From Phycisphaerales bacterium (GTDB taxonomy: Bacteria; Planctomycetota; Phycisphaerae; Phycisphaerales; UBA1924), in NCBI GenBank assembly GCA_020853815.1, contig JADYYE010000118.1:1-64000 (forward strand): DNA of 64,000 nucleotides, in the 5' to 3' direction. Below are positions 33,906 through 42,521 of the stretch, piece by piece (position 1 is the first letter of the stretch; every line of letters starts with the position of its first letter). The translations under genes were made by a program, and so were the position numbers. The notes below the pieces were generated by a model. That model ran no database searches, was not told the DNA's origin, and was given only the letters and a program-made list of their open reading frames with translations.

Positions 33906-33962
33906 CGCCGCAAGGATAGGGGAAGAGGGGCGGGAAGCCAAGGGGGGAAGGCACCGGGCAGA

Positions 33963-33995
33963 GCGAAGCAGCGAGGCAGCGAGACAGCGATGCAG
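33963..33995. repeat. Octamer array, plus-oriented
   Basis: AGCGAAGC, AGCGAGGC, AGCGAGAC, AGCGATGC: four degenerate units of the same octamer as 11313-11440, upstream of the 83-residue gene. Confidence 0.8.
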
Positions 33996-34136
33996 GGGAA
34001 AGAGCCAGGAGTGGTCAGGCGGCGAGATGGGTGAGTGGTCGACATTCCGAATCCTTGCCCATGACCTCGTGCGCATTGAGAAGCGACGCATTCCGCCGAT
34101 TGTCCCCGAGTATCGAACCCGGGACACTCGCTCATG

Positions 34137-34919
34137 TCAGCTCACGCCGACCTCGACGGGGCGCAGCCCGAGAAAGACTTCGTGCCCCGTGTCGCTGTAC
34201 GAGCCATGTTCCTGGGATACGACACGCGGCTCGAATCCGGCGGCCGCGATCAATTGCAGCCACACGGCCCTCGGAAAAAGCCCCATGAAATGGCGTTCGT
34301 GGATGACCCTGGCGTCGTCGTCCACGTCCTTCAAGAGATACGCCATGTCGGAGACATACATCTCGGTCGCGGACTTGGGGATCCACCGCCACTCGATGTA
34401 GCGCAGACCTCGTCCGCCCGCGTCGCTGCCGCCGGACTCGGTGCCGGGCTCAAAGGTCTCGGAAACGAAGTCCGGCTGGAAGATCGCAACCCCGCCGGGC
34501 GCCGTGTGCGCGAAGGCGGTGCCGACGGCGCGGGCAAGGTCGGTGCGCGAAGTCATGTAGACGACGGCATCATGCACGAGCACGCAACCAAAGGCGCGTC
34601 CGAGGCGGATCGATCGCATGTCGCCCTGCAAATGTTCGCACTCCGGGTTGATGCGGCGGCTCTGGGCGAGCATGGCTGGTTCCAGGTCGACGAGAGTGCA
34701 GGCGAACCCCGCCTTCAAGTGCGTCGCGTTGTGCCCGGCGCCGCTGCCGAGGTCGAGCAAGGTGCGGGGCGGGTGTGCGCAATGGGCCTCGAACAAACTC
34801 CGGTAGCACGCCGCCACCTCCGCATAATCACCCGCCGGTGTGAGCAGAGGATACCACTCCGCCAGGTCGCGGTAGAGCCTGAGGGGCTGAGTGAGGGACG
34901 CATCCTGTTCACCGGTCAT
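34137..34919 (-). CDS. Class I SAM-dependent methyltransferase
   Basis: A 260-residue Rossmann-fold methyltransferase. Motif I is TLLDLGSGAGHNATHL, motif II ends VDLEPAML, and motif III is LQGDMRSIRLGRAFGCVLVHDAVVY; the family is the Methyltransf_25/11 type. The substrate is not evident. It begins 46 nt after glmM on the same strand and may be transcribed with it, though no functional link is obvious. The C-terminal part (VVSQEHGSYSD) resembles the beta-sheet cap of small-molecule methyltransferases. Confidence 0.85.
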   Translation of the reverse strand: MTGEQDASLTQPLRLYRDLAEWYPLLTPAGDYAEVAACYRSLFEAHCAHPPRTLLDLGSGAGHNATHLKAGFACTLVDLEPAMLAQSRRINPECEHLQGDMRSIRLGRAFGCVLVHDAVVYMTSRTDLARAVGTAFAHTAPGGVAIFQPDFVSETFEPGTESGGSDAGGRGLRYIEWRWIPKSATEMYVSDMAYLLKDVDDDARVIHERHFMGLFPRAVWLQLIAAAGFEPRVVSQEHGSYSDTGHEVFLGLRPVEVGVS

Positions 34920-34965
34920 ACTCGCGCTCGCTTTCGCCGAACTCGCGCCCTCGACCGGGCCTCGT

Positions 34966-36390
34966 CTATCCGATCACCTTCGCCGCCTCGTCCAGAAGAA
35001 TGTTCGCCTCGCCCGCCGTCGGCGCCTCGGCGATCAATCGCAGGATCGGCTCGGTGTTGCTGGCGCGGACGTGCAGCCACGCGCGCTTGGAGTCGATGTC
35101 GACGCGCACGCCGTCCTGGCGATCGATGCGTTCCTTGGCGAAGTGGCTCGCGAGCTTGTCGAGCCCGGGCTTGGCCGCTTCCTTGGCCGCAAGATCGACC
35201 TTGCGTTTCACGATCGCGTAGCGGGGGATCGCGCCGACGAGGGCCGAGAGTTTCTCCTTGCGCGCCGCCATCAGGCCGAGCGTCAGGCCCATGGCCGAGA
35301 GTGAATCGCGGACGAACGTCACGCGCGGCCAGATCACGCCGCCGTTGCCCTCGCCGCCCAGCACGCACTTCTCGCGCTTCATCGCGTCGACGACATTGGC
35401 CTCGCCGACGGCGGTGCGCACGACGTGCCCCTTGTACTTGGCCGCCACGTCCTCGAGCATCCGGCTGGTGGAGAGGTTTGCCGCCAGCACGGGCGACGCG
35501 AAGCCGCCGGCCGACAGCACGGCCTCGGCGGCGAGCGCCAGCGTGTACTCCTCGCCGATGTATTCGCCGCGCTCGTCCACGATCGCGAGCCGATCCGCGT
35601 CGGGGTCCTGCGCAAAGCCGACGTGCCCCTCGGCCTCGCGCACCGCGAGGCACAATTCGCCGAGGTTTTCGCGCGTGGGCTCGGGCGTGTGCGGGAAGAG
35701 GCCGGTGGATTCGCCGCCCAGGTGCAGGATTTCCGAGCATCCGAGGCGCTCCAGCAGCAGGCGAGCGCCCTCGGTCCCCGAGCCGTTGACCGAATCGACG
35801 ACGACGGAGAACGCGGCCGCTTCGATCGCCTGAACAAGGTCCAGTTGCTCGAGCGCGTCGACGACAAGATCGACGTGCGCCTGGGTTGCTTCCTCGTCGA
35901 GCGAGCGATGGCCGAGCTTGTCCCACGGCACCAGCAGCGACTGGCTGCCCTTGAACTTCGCGATAATCCGATCCGCAAGGGCGGCGTCGGGCGCGCAGGC
36001 GTCGACCAGGCCCGGCGCCACGCCCGCGGAACGCACAAGGCACTTCAGCCCGTTCCACTCTTGCGGGTTGTGGCTGGCGGTGAGGATCATGCCCGCGGCG
36101 GCGCCGGCGCGATCGACCGCGACGCCCGCGGTGGGCGTCATCACCACGCCGAGATCGACCACCTCGAGCCCCGCGGCGAGCAGGCCCGAGACGGCCGCGT
36201 GATGAAGGAACTCGCCGCCGGCGCGCCCGTCGCGCGCGAGCGCGACGCGGATCGGCCCGCTCCCGAAGATCTCGCGGAGCACGGCGGCGAACGCGCCGGC
36301 GTATCGGGCGGCGACGTCGGGCGTGAGCGACGCGCCGACAATGCCGCGGCCACCGGAAACACCAAGCATCAAGGGCGCGGGCGTTGACAT
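34966..36390 (-). CDS. glmM: Phosphoglucosamine mutase / phosphomannomutase
   Basis: A 474-residue alpha-D-phosphohexomutase. It has the phosphoserine loop TASHNPQEWNG, the metal loop DPDADRLAIVDE, the sugar-binding loop EGNGGVIWP, and a C-terminal phosphate-binding RASNTEPILRLI. The family includes GlmM (glucosamine-6-P to glucosamine-1-P for peptidoglycan and lipid A precursors) and phosphomannomutase, which are not separable by eye. GGAGG lies upstream of the ATG. The downstream methyltransferase gene is on the same strand. Confidence 0.9.
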   Translation of the reverse strand: MSTPAPLMLGVSGGRGIVGASLTPDVAARYAGAFAAVLREIFGSGPIRVALARDGRAGGEFLHHAAVSGLLAAGLEVVDLGVVMTPTAGVAVDRAGAAAGMILTASHNPQEWNGLKCLVRSAGVAPGLVDACAPDAALADRIIAKFKGSQSLLVPWDKLGHRSLDEEATQAHVDLVVDALEQLDLVQAIEAAAFSVVVDSVNGSGTEGARLLLERLGCSEILHLGGESTGLFPHTPEPTRENLGELCLAVREAEGHVGFAQDPDADRLAIVDERGEYIGEEYTLALAAEAVLSAGGFASPVLAANLSTSRMLEDVAAKYKGHVVRTAVGEANVVDAMKREKCVLGGEGNGGVIWPRVTFVRDSLSAMGLTLGLMAARKEKLSALVGAIPRYAIVKRKVDLAAKEAAKPGLDKLASHFAKERIDRQDGVRVDIDSKRAWLHVRASNTEPILRLIAEAPTAGEANILLDEAAKVIG

Positions 36391-36485
36391 GAGCGAGCCT
36401 CCGTGAGGGAGGAACGGTAGGGATGGTTTAAGTTTGGAGGTTCACGCTCGCGGCGAGCCCGTGACGCGAGGGCGGACGCCACTCG

Positions 36486-36530
36486 ACCCGGACCTTCCTC
36501 GCGGACTCGTCAGGTCCGGCGTCCAAAGGC
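36486..36530. repeat. CCGGACC hairpin repeat, copy A
   Basis: ACCCGGACCTTC (36486-36497) and GGTCCGGCGTCCAAAGGC (36513-36530). CCGGACC pairs with GGTCCGG. A second copy, with 12/12 and 17/18 matching positions, lies at 50581-50621. Confidence 0.8.
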
Positions 36531-36577
36531 AGTGATTGCGTGTCCAGGTGTCGTACTTCAAGCATCGCGTGCGATCG

Positions 36578-37054
36578 TCACGCCACCGCGGACTTTCGAT
36601 TCGGCGTTGAAGCGATGTCCGCCAATTGGGCGGGCTTGGCGATCTTCATGAGCGCGCCAGCCTCGTGCCGCGGGCCGATGTCGAACAGCCCGTCCTCGAC
36701 CGATGCGCCGGGCTCGATGACGATCGAGGGCGCCAGCAGCGAGCCGCGCCACGTCGCGCCCGCCGCCAGGAAGACCGGGCCGGATTGGACGTACTTGGCG
36801 TGGAGTCGGCCGAGCACTTCGATGCCGCCGGCGGCGATGACGACGCCGGCCATCAGCCACCCGCGCGGCGCGACGAGGATCTTGCCGCAGGTCTCGACGG
36901 AGTTGGCGTGGTGGTTCCCGCGGACGATGACGTCTTCGATGTGGACGCGCTGGTAGCAGTGGGGGCAGGTGAGGACGATGGCGCGGGCGCTGGCGACGAA
37001 CGGCGCCTGGCACCGGTAGCAGCGGACGGATCGCTGGCTCCTGATGGTGAACAT
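36578..37054 (-). CDS. Bactofilin-like protein with N-terminal zinc ribbon
   Basis: A 158-residue protein. CYRCQAPF (CxxC) and CPHCYQR (CxxC) within the first 35 residues form a zinc ribbon. The rest is a repetitive beta-strand domain of bactofilin type: DVIVRGNHHANSVETCGKI, then short hydrophobic strands every ~18 residues (IEVLGRL, GPVFLAAGA, SIVIEPGA). It starts 31 nt after the neighbouring bactofilin gene and is probably in the same operon. A polymer-forming scaffold with a metal-binding head is the likely picture. The zinc ribbon is unusual for this fold. Confidence 0.7.
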   Translation of the reverse strand: MFTIRSQRSVRCYRCQAPFVASARAIVLTCPHCYQRVHIEDVIVRGNHHANSVETCGKILVAPRGWLMAGVVIAAGGIEVLGRLHAKYVQSGPVFLAAGATWRGSLLAPSIVIEPGASVEDGLFDIGPRHEAGALMKIAKPAQLADIASTPNRKSAVA

Positions 37055-37085
37055 GCGCTCGCGCTCCGCGCGACGCGGGGGCGGA

Positions 37086-37631
37086 TTACTCCGCCGCCGA
37101 CTCCACGGTGCGCGGCTTGGAGATGCCCGCGAGCTTGGCCTCGAGGCCCGCGAACGCCGCCGCCAGGCCGTCTGTCGCCGCGGGGGTCGCGTGCGGCACG
37201 TTGGAGGACGGGGTCGTGGTCGGGGTCGAGCCCGGACGCGGCTGGGGTGGGGTGACGGTGCGGGTGCGCTGGGCGGCCTCGGCCTCGATGCGCTTGGCGG
37301 CGTCGGCGCCGACGCGGCAATGCCCGGTGAAGGAAGCGCCCTCGGACACGACCAGCGTCATCGCGGTGATGTCGCCGACCACGCGGGCCTTGGCGTTCAA
37401 CTGCACCTTTTCCTTGGCCGTGATGTTGCCCTCGACCACGCCGTCGACCAGCACGCGGCCGGCGTCGATGGTGGCCTTGCAGGCGGCGCCGTCGCCGATG
37501 GTGACCTCGCCCTTGGAGGAGACCTTGCCCTCGACGCGCCCCATGATCCGCGCCGAGTTCTCAAAGGTCAGCTCGCCCTTGAGGGTGGTGTCGGGGCCGA
37601 TGATCGTGGTCTGGTTGGTCGGCTCGGGCAT
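37086..37631 (-). CDS. Bactofilin
   Basis: A 181-residue polymer-forming cytoskeletal protein. After a short tail the beta-helix core runs TTIIGPDTTLKGELTFEN, GRVEGKVSSKGEVTIGD, GVVEGNITAKEKVQLN, VVGDITAMTLVVSEG: about seven regular turns. The C-terminal tail is Pro/Thr-rich and disordered and ends in VESAAE. Bactofilins form membrane-linked filaments involved in cell shape or division. The start at 37631 is chosen because it immediately precedes the conserved N-terminus, and the longer open frame upstream is intergenic. First gene of a two-gene bactofilin unit. Confidence 0.9.
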   Translation of the reverse strand: MPEPTNQTTIIGPDTTLKGELTFENSARIMGRVEGKVSSKGEVTIGDGAACKATIDAGRVLVDGVVEGNITAKEKVQLNAKARVVGDITAMTLVVSEGASFTGHCRVGADAAKRIEAEAAQRTRTVTPPQPRPGSTPTTTPSSNVPHATPAATDGLAAAFAGLEAKLAGISKPRTVESAAE

Positions 37632-37950
37632 GGTGTCCTCTCTTTGCTGTCGGCGGGCCGCGGCGAGTCCGCGGCCGTGGCTTGTGCGGGGCAGGGTACG
37701 CAGCCGCGACAACGCGGCGTTGTTCCCCGCCCACGCGGGAGTTCTGGTGCTGTCGGATCGACCAGGCCACCCGGCGGGCGTGAATTTTGGCGCCGGCACG
37801 CGGCGGGGGGCACTTGGGAATGGGGCACGGGCGATCGGTCATGGAGTATGGACCGGATGGTGGATGACCCGACGAACGAAGCTCGGGGCCAATGGGCTAC
37901 GGCTCCGACGCGGCATTCCCGGCCCAACCGCGTTCCCCCTAGCATTCTGG
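37632..37950. other. Divergent region, bactofilins / amidoligase cassette
   Basis: 319 nt between divergent genes. No repeats beyond a GGGAATGGGGCAC heptamer-like stretch at about 37808-37830. Promoters for both directions presumably lie here, but I see no clear -10/-35 pair. Confidence 0.5.
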
Positions 37951-38886
37951 ATGCCGACGGAGCTGGAGCTTGAGATCCTGCCGCAGCCCGACGACTTCAC
38001 GTGCGGGCCGACGTGCCTCCATGCCGTCTACCGCTACTTCGGTGACCATGTCGAGCTCGACGACGTGATCTTCGGGATTCAGCGGCTTGAGAATCAGGGC
38101 ACGCTGGCGGTGTATCTCGCGAGCCACGCGCTCAAGCGCGGCTATCGCGCGACGATCTACACCTACAACCTGCAGCTCTTTGATCCGACGTGGTTCCAGA
38201 CCCCGGACGTGGACATCGCGGCCAAACTGCGGGCCCAGGCCGAGCACGTGCCCAAGGTGCGCGTCCGCGAGGGAAGCCAGGCCTACCTGGAGTTCCTTGA
38301 ACTTGGCGGCAAGCTGGTCTTCAAGGACTTGACCTCGAAGCTCGTCGCCGACCTGCTCCGCACGGGCACGCCCGTGCTGACGGGGCTCTCGGCAACCTAT
38401 CTCTACCGCACCGCCCGAGAGTTCGGGCCCAGCGACGAGTACGACGACGTTCGCGGCAAGCCCTCGGGGCACTTCGTCGTGCTCTGCGGGTATCGCCCGA
38501 GCACGCGCAAGATCACCATTGCCGATCCGATGTTCCCGAACCCGCGCTTTCCGGCGCTAAAGTACGACATCTCGATCGACCGCGTGCTGTGCTCGGTGCT
38601 GCTGGGCATCCTGACCTACGACGCGAACCTGCTGGTGATCGAGCCCGGGCCGGAGCAGGCGCGGCTTGCGGACCAGGCCCATCGGAACGGCGTTGCACCG
38701 GAGAACACGAAGCCGACCAAGCGGTCACGCGCCGCGCGGGCTCCATCCAGGCCGGGCCAGTCCGCCGCAGTCGCGCCACGCAAGAATCCCAGCAAGAAGA
38801 AGTCCGCCCGCACCGCACCCCGTGCCTCCGCACGAGCGCGATCGAGCCCACGCACAGGCTCGCGCCCACGCAAGGCGACAAGCTGA
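37951..38886 (+). CDS. C39-like (papain-fold) cysteine peptidase, first gene of the amidoligase cassette
   Basis: A 311-residue protein. QPDDFTCGPTCLHAVYRYFG carries Gln12 (oxyanion hole) and Cys18 (nucleophile). His174 sits in KPSGHFVVLCGY and Asp192 in TIADP, so a full C-H-D triad is present. The domain ends near residue 245. The last ~65 residues are a Lys/Arg/Ala/Pro/Ser-rich basic tail of low complexity. It overlaps the next gene by one base (TGATG) and forms a unit with RimK-like and GCS2-like ligases. The peptidase may cut or transfer the product those ligases make, and the basic tail could be a binding or acceptor region. The triad is seen directly; the role is inferred. Confidence 0.8.
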   Translation: MPTELELEILPQPDDFTCGPTCLHAVYRYFGDHVELDDVIFGIQRLENQGTLAVYLASHALKRGYRATIYTYNLQLFDPTWFQTPDVDIAAKLRAQAEHVPKVRVREGSQAYLEFLELGGKLVFKDLTSKLVADLLRTGTPVLTGLSATYLYRTAREFGPSDEYDDVRGKPSGHFVVLCGYRPSTRKITIADPMFPNPRFPALKYDISIDRVLCSVLLGILTYDANLLVIEPGPEQARLADQAHRNGVAPENTKPTKRSRAARAPSRPGQSAAVAPRKNPSKKKSARTAPRASARARSSPRTGSRPRKATS

Positions 38887-40340
38887 TGTCAAACGTCATC
38901 GTTGTTGACAATCCGAAGGACTGGCCGCTGCACATCCACGGCGTGACGGTCGTCTCCGCGCGCGGCTATCTGACCGAGCCGCGTTTCACCGACCTGCGGG
39001 CCGCCCGGGTCTTCAATCTGTGCAAGTCGTACAGCTATCAGTCGCTCGGCTACTACGTGTCGCTGCTGGCGTCGGCCCGCGGGCACAAGCCGCTCCCCGA
39101 CATCACGACGATCCAGGACCTGAAGCTCTCGACCATGCTGCGCATCGCGGAGCACGAGCTTGAAGAGCTGATCGCCGAGAGCCTGTCCGACCTGAAGCCC
39201 GGCACGTTTCTGCTCTCGATCTATTTCGGGCGGAACATGGCCAAGCGCCACGAGCGCCTGGCGCTGGCGCTCTTCAATCTGTTCCCCGCGCCGCTCTTGC
39301 GAGCCGAGTTCCGCCACGACGGCGAGACATGGGAGCTCCGCAGCCTTCGCCCGATCGAGGCCGACGAAATCCCCAAGGAACACCTGCCGTTCGTGGGCGA
39401 GAGCGCGAAGGCGTATTTCACGCGACCCGCCCGCCGCGCCCGCAAGGTCGACACGCGCCACGACCTGGCGATCCTGTTCAACGAGAGCGAGCCCAACCCG
39501 CCCTCGGACAGGAAGGCGCTCAAGAAGTTCATCAAGGCCGCGGAGTCGATGGGGATCGACACCGAGATCATCACCAAGGACGAGTACGGGCGGGTGGCGG
39601 AGTTTGACGCGCTCTTCCTTCGTGACACGACGTCGGTGAACCACTACACGTTCCGGTTCTCGCGCCGGGCCCAGGCCGAAGGACTGGTCGTGATCGATGA
39701 CCCGGATTCGATCGTGAAGTGCGCCAACAAGGTGTATTTGGCGGAACTCCTGCACCGCCATCGCGTGCCGCACCCGCGCACGCTCATCATCCACCGCGGC
39801 AACTGCGACGATGCGCCGAAGCAGCTCGGTTTTCCGCTGGTGCTGAAGCAGCCCGACAGCTCGTTCTCGCTTGGTGTCGTGAAGATCAACACCCTGAAGG
39901 AATACCAGGACGAGCTGGACAAGCTCTTCCCCGTTTCGGACCTCCTGATCGCGCAGGAGTTCGTGCCCACCAGCTTTGACTGGCGCGTCGGCATCATCGA
40001 GCGCCAGCCCCTGTACGTCTGCCAGTACTTCATGGCCGAGAAACACTGGCAGATCTACGACCACACCAAGACCGGGCTGGACAAGGTCGGGAACTTCGAG
40101 GCCTGGCCCGTCGACGCCGCGCCCCCCGACGTGGTGCGCACCGCGATCCGCGCCGCGAACCTGATCGGCGACGGGCTGTACGGCGTGGACCTCAAGGAGA
40201 TCAACGGCAAGCCCGTCATCGTCGAGATCAACGACAACCCCTCCATCGAGACCGGCGTTGAGGACCAGATCCTCGGCGACGAGCTCTACCGGCGCGTCAT
40301 GCGCGTCTTCCTCCGCCGATTGGAGTCCCGCGGCTCATGA
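38886..40340 (+). CDS. RimK-like ATP-grasp ligase with RLAN-type N-domain
   Basis: A 484-residue protein. An N-terminal domain of about 170 residues (starts SNVIVVDNPKDWPLHI; contains ARVFNLCKSYSYQSLGYYVS) corresponds to the RimK-like ATP-grasp N-terminal domain. The ATP-grasp part has the flexible-loop strands GFPLVLKQPDSSFSLGVV, the hinge LLIAQEFV and the Mg-binding strand KPVIVEINDNPS with Glu and Asn. ATP-grasp enzymes of this group add amino acids to an acceptor carboxylate through an acylphosphate. Start and stop overlap both neighbours (1 nt and 4 nt), so the three genes are translated together. Confidence 0.88.
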   Translation: MSNVIVVDNPKDWPLHIHGVTVVSARGYLTEPRFTDLRAARVFNLCKSYSYQSLGYYVSLLASARGHKPLPDITTIQDLKLSTMLRIAEHELEELIAESLSDLKPGTFLLSIYFGRNMAKRHERLALALFNLFPAPLLRAEFRHDGETWELRSLRPIEADEIPKEHLPFVGESAKAYFTRPARRARKVDTRHDLAILFNESEPNPPSDRKALKKFIKAAESMGIDTEIITKDEYGRVAEFDALFLRDTTSVNHYTFRFSRRAQAEGLVVIDDPDSIVKCANKVYLAELLHRHRVPHPRTLIIHRGNCDDAPKQLGFPLVLKQPDSSFSLGVVKINTLKEYQDELDKLFPVSDLLIAQEFVPTSFDWRVGIIERQPLYVCQYFMAEKHWQIYDHTKTGLDKVGNFEAWPVDAAPPDVVRTAIRAANLIGDGLYGVDLKEINGKPVIVEINDNPSIETGVEDQILGDELYRRVMRVFLRRLESRGS

Positions 40341-41644
40341 GTTCTCATCACGATCCACTCCTGGAATCCAACCCCGAGGCCCCGCGACCGTTCGCGCTCT
40401 TCGAGGCGTTCGGCGTCGAGTGCGAGTACATGATCGTCGACGCCGCCACGCTCGATATCCGCCCCGTCGCCGACAAGCTCCTGCTCGAAGCCGCCACGCT
40501 CCCCGGCGCCGAGCCTTATTTCGAGAGCGGCACGGCGGTCCCGACCGAGGTTGGCCTGGGCCCGGTGTCGTGGAGCAACGAGCTCTGCGCCCACGTGATC
40601 GAGCTGAAGACCGCGGCGCCCGCGTCGTCGCTCGACCACGTCGCCGACTCGTTCCAGGACAGCGTCGCGCTGGCCAACGCCATGCTGGCGCCCATGCGCT
40701 GCGTGCTGCTGCCCGCGGGCATGCACCCGTGGATGAACCCCGATCGGGAGATGAAGCTCTGGCCCCACGGCTTCAACGAGATCTATGCCGCGTTCGATCG
40801 CATCTTCAATTGCAAGGGGCACGGCTGGTGCAACCTGCAGTCGACGCACCTGAATCTGCCGTTCCAGGGCGACGACGAGTTCGCGCGCTTGCACGCCGCG
40901 ATCCGGGCGTTGCTGCCCATCATGCCCGCGCTGGCCGCCAGCTCGCCGCTCATCGACGGCGCGACCTCGCGCAGCCTCGACAACCGCATGGCGGTGTATG
41001 CGCGCAACGCGCGGACGATCGCGAGCGTCGCGGGCGATGTCATCCCCGAGCCCGTGTGGAGCCAGGGCGAGTACCAGCGCGTCATCCTCGACCGCATCTA
41101 CGCGGACCTCAAGCCCCACGACCCGCAGGGAATCCTGGCCCACGAGTGGTGCAATTCGCGCGGCTGCATCGCGCGGTTCTCCCGCAGCGCCATCGAGGTA
41201 CGCGTGCTCGACGTGCAGGAATGTCCCGCGGCCGACCTGGCGATCCTGAAGCTGGTGAGCGCCGTGCTCAAGTGGCTCTCGGAGAAGCGTTCGCCGCACC
41301 AGGCGTCGCTCCGGGCGCTGCCCACATCGAGGCTGCGCGCGATCCTCGACCTGACCATCGACGGCGCGGATACGGCCATCATCTCCGACGCGTCGTACCT
41401 GGCCGCCCTTGGCCTGACCCCCACGCCCACGCCGGCGCTGCGCCTGTGGCAGGCGCTGGCGGAGCGAGCGGGCGCGGTGTTCGACCAGGAAACCCGCGAG
41501 ATTCTCGGCGTGATCTTCCGCGAGGGATCGCTGGCAACTCGCATCCGACGACGACTGGGCGATCGCACCGACCTGCGGGCGTTGCAGTCGATCTATGCGG
41601 AGCTTGCCCGCTGCCTGGCGTCCGGGAAGTTGTTCAGGGCGTGA
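40337..41644 (+). CDS. GCS2-family carboxylate-amine ligase (YbdK-like)
   Basis: A 435-residue member of the glutamate-cysteine ligase family 2, part of the glutamine-synthetase-like superfamily. FEAFGVECEYMIVD holds the conserved Glu pair, followed by ELCAHVIELKT for metal binding, LLPAGMHPWMNP, and a distal RFSRSAIEVRVLDVQECP. These are the expected ATP/metal and substrate sites. GCS2 proteins join an amine to a glutamate-type carboxylate; some make gamma-glutamyl-cysteine, but many have unknown products. It overlaps the RimK gene by ATGA and is the last gene of the cassette. It converges on the DUF4287 gene 13 nt away. Confidence 0.88.
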   Translation: MSSHHDPLLESNPEAPRPFALFEAFGVECEYMIVDAATLDIRPVADKLLLEAATLPGAEPYFESGTAVPTEVGLGPVSWSNELCAHVIELKTAAPASSLDHVADSFQDSVALANAMLAPMRCVLLPAGMHPWMNPDREMKLWPHGFNEIYAAFDRIFNCKGHGWCNLQSTHLNLPFQGDDEFARLHAAIRALLPIMPALAASSPLIDGATSRSLDNRMAVYARNARTIASVAGDVIPEPVWSQGEYQRVILDRIYADLKPHDPQGILAHEWCNSRGCIARFSRSAIEVRVLDVQECPAADLAILKLVSAVLKWLSEKRSPHQASLRALPTSRLRAILDLTIDGADTAIISDASYLAALGLTPTPTPALRLWQALAERAGAVFDQETREILGVIFREGSLATRIRRRLGDRTDLRALQSIYAELARCLASGKLFRA

Positions 41645-41657
41645 GTTTGCCGCGAGC

Positions 41658-42407
41658 TCACGGCGACAGCAACGCCTTCAACGCCTCAACCGCGCGGGTC
41701 CAGAACGCCCGCAGGCGCTCCACGTCCGCCGCGGAGGGCAGCTTGTTGTGCTGCACCGCGACCTGGCAGCGGGCGTCGCCCTTGGCGTAGATGTTGACTT
41801 CGACGCTGGTCGCCCGGGGCTCCGCGGGGAGCCCTTCGCCCGCGTTCCATGTGATCCGCAGCGACTTTGGCGCGGTGGCCTTGCGGATCGTAATCCAGGC
41901 GCCCGCGAGCCAGCGCGATCGCACCAGTTCATCGTTCCACGCCTCGAACACGCGCGCGGCGCTCGCCTCGATCGTGCGGCTCACACTCACGGAAAATCCG
42001 TCGGTCTTCTGGTGCTTCTGGCGGAGGCCCCGCGCCTGCTCATAGCCCACGACGATCATCTGTGACCACCAGTCGCCGACCTTATGCTCACGCGAAAGAA
42101 ACTCCGCCGCGGCCTTGTGCCCGTGCTCCTTCACGTCGAACGCGTCGAGGACCGAGAGCCAGTGGTCCCAGCCGAAGCCGGTCGCCTTCTGCACCGCGTC
42201 GCTGCTGACGCCGCCGGCGCGGGCCGAGGGGGGCGCGGGCTTGATCTCTCGGCGGCCGCTGGCGTGGCGACGCGCGGGAGCTGGGGCGTTCGACCGGACC
42301 GTGCGTTTCTTGGCGACGCGCTTTTTCTTGGGCGTGGGCGAACTCTTGGCCGCGGGCTTGGTGACCCGAGGCTTGCGCCGACCCGGATTGTGCTTGCGTG
42401 CCGCCAT
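41658..42407 (-). CDS. DUF4287 plus SRPBCC/AHSA1-like protein
   Basis: A 249-residue protein. A basic N-terminal tail of about 75 residues (Lys/Arg/Pro-rich, AlaSer stretches) is followed by a DUF4287-type helical segment (ATGFGWDHWLSVLDAFDV ... VGDWWSQMIVVGYEQARGL) and then an SRPBCC-like ligand-binding domain (SVSRTIEASAARVFEAWND; SLRITWNAGE). The same two-domain order is common in bacteria, but its ligand is not known. The ATG at 42407 gives a sensible N-terminus, and TAGACT lies about 16 nt upstream. Confidence 0.8.
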   Translation of the reverse strand: MAARKHNPGRRKPRVTKPAAKSSPTPKKKRVAKKRTVRSNAPAPARRHASGRREIKPAPPSARAGGVSSDAVQKATGFGWDHWLSVLDAFDVKEHGHKAAAEFLSREHKVGDWWSQMIVVGYEQARGLRQKHQKTDGFSVSVSRTIEASAARVFEAWNDELVRSRWLAGAWITIRKATAPKSLRITWNAGEGLPAEPRATSVEVNIYAKGDARCQVAVQHNKLPSAADVERLRAFWTRAVEALKALLSP

Positions 42408-42509
42408 GATGAACCCCCACAAGAGTCTACGGTGCCGCGCTCGCGGTGTCGCCGCGGCACGAGCCAGCGGCTCACAAGCCGTCGCGTGGACCGCGCGCGG
42501 GCGCGCCCG

Positions 42510-42515
42510 TACCAT
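42510..42515 (+). promoter_or_regulatory. Putative -10 hexamer of a leaderless promoter (mqnC)
   Basis: TACCAT, 6 nt before the ATG at 42522. It favours that ATG over the next in-frame one at 42561. Confidence 0.4.
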
Positions 42516-42521
42516 CTCCCA

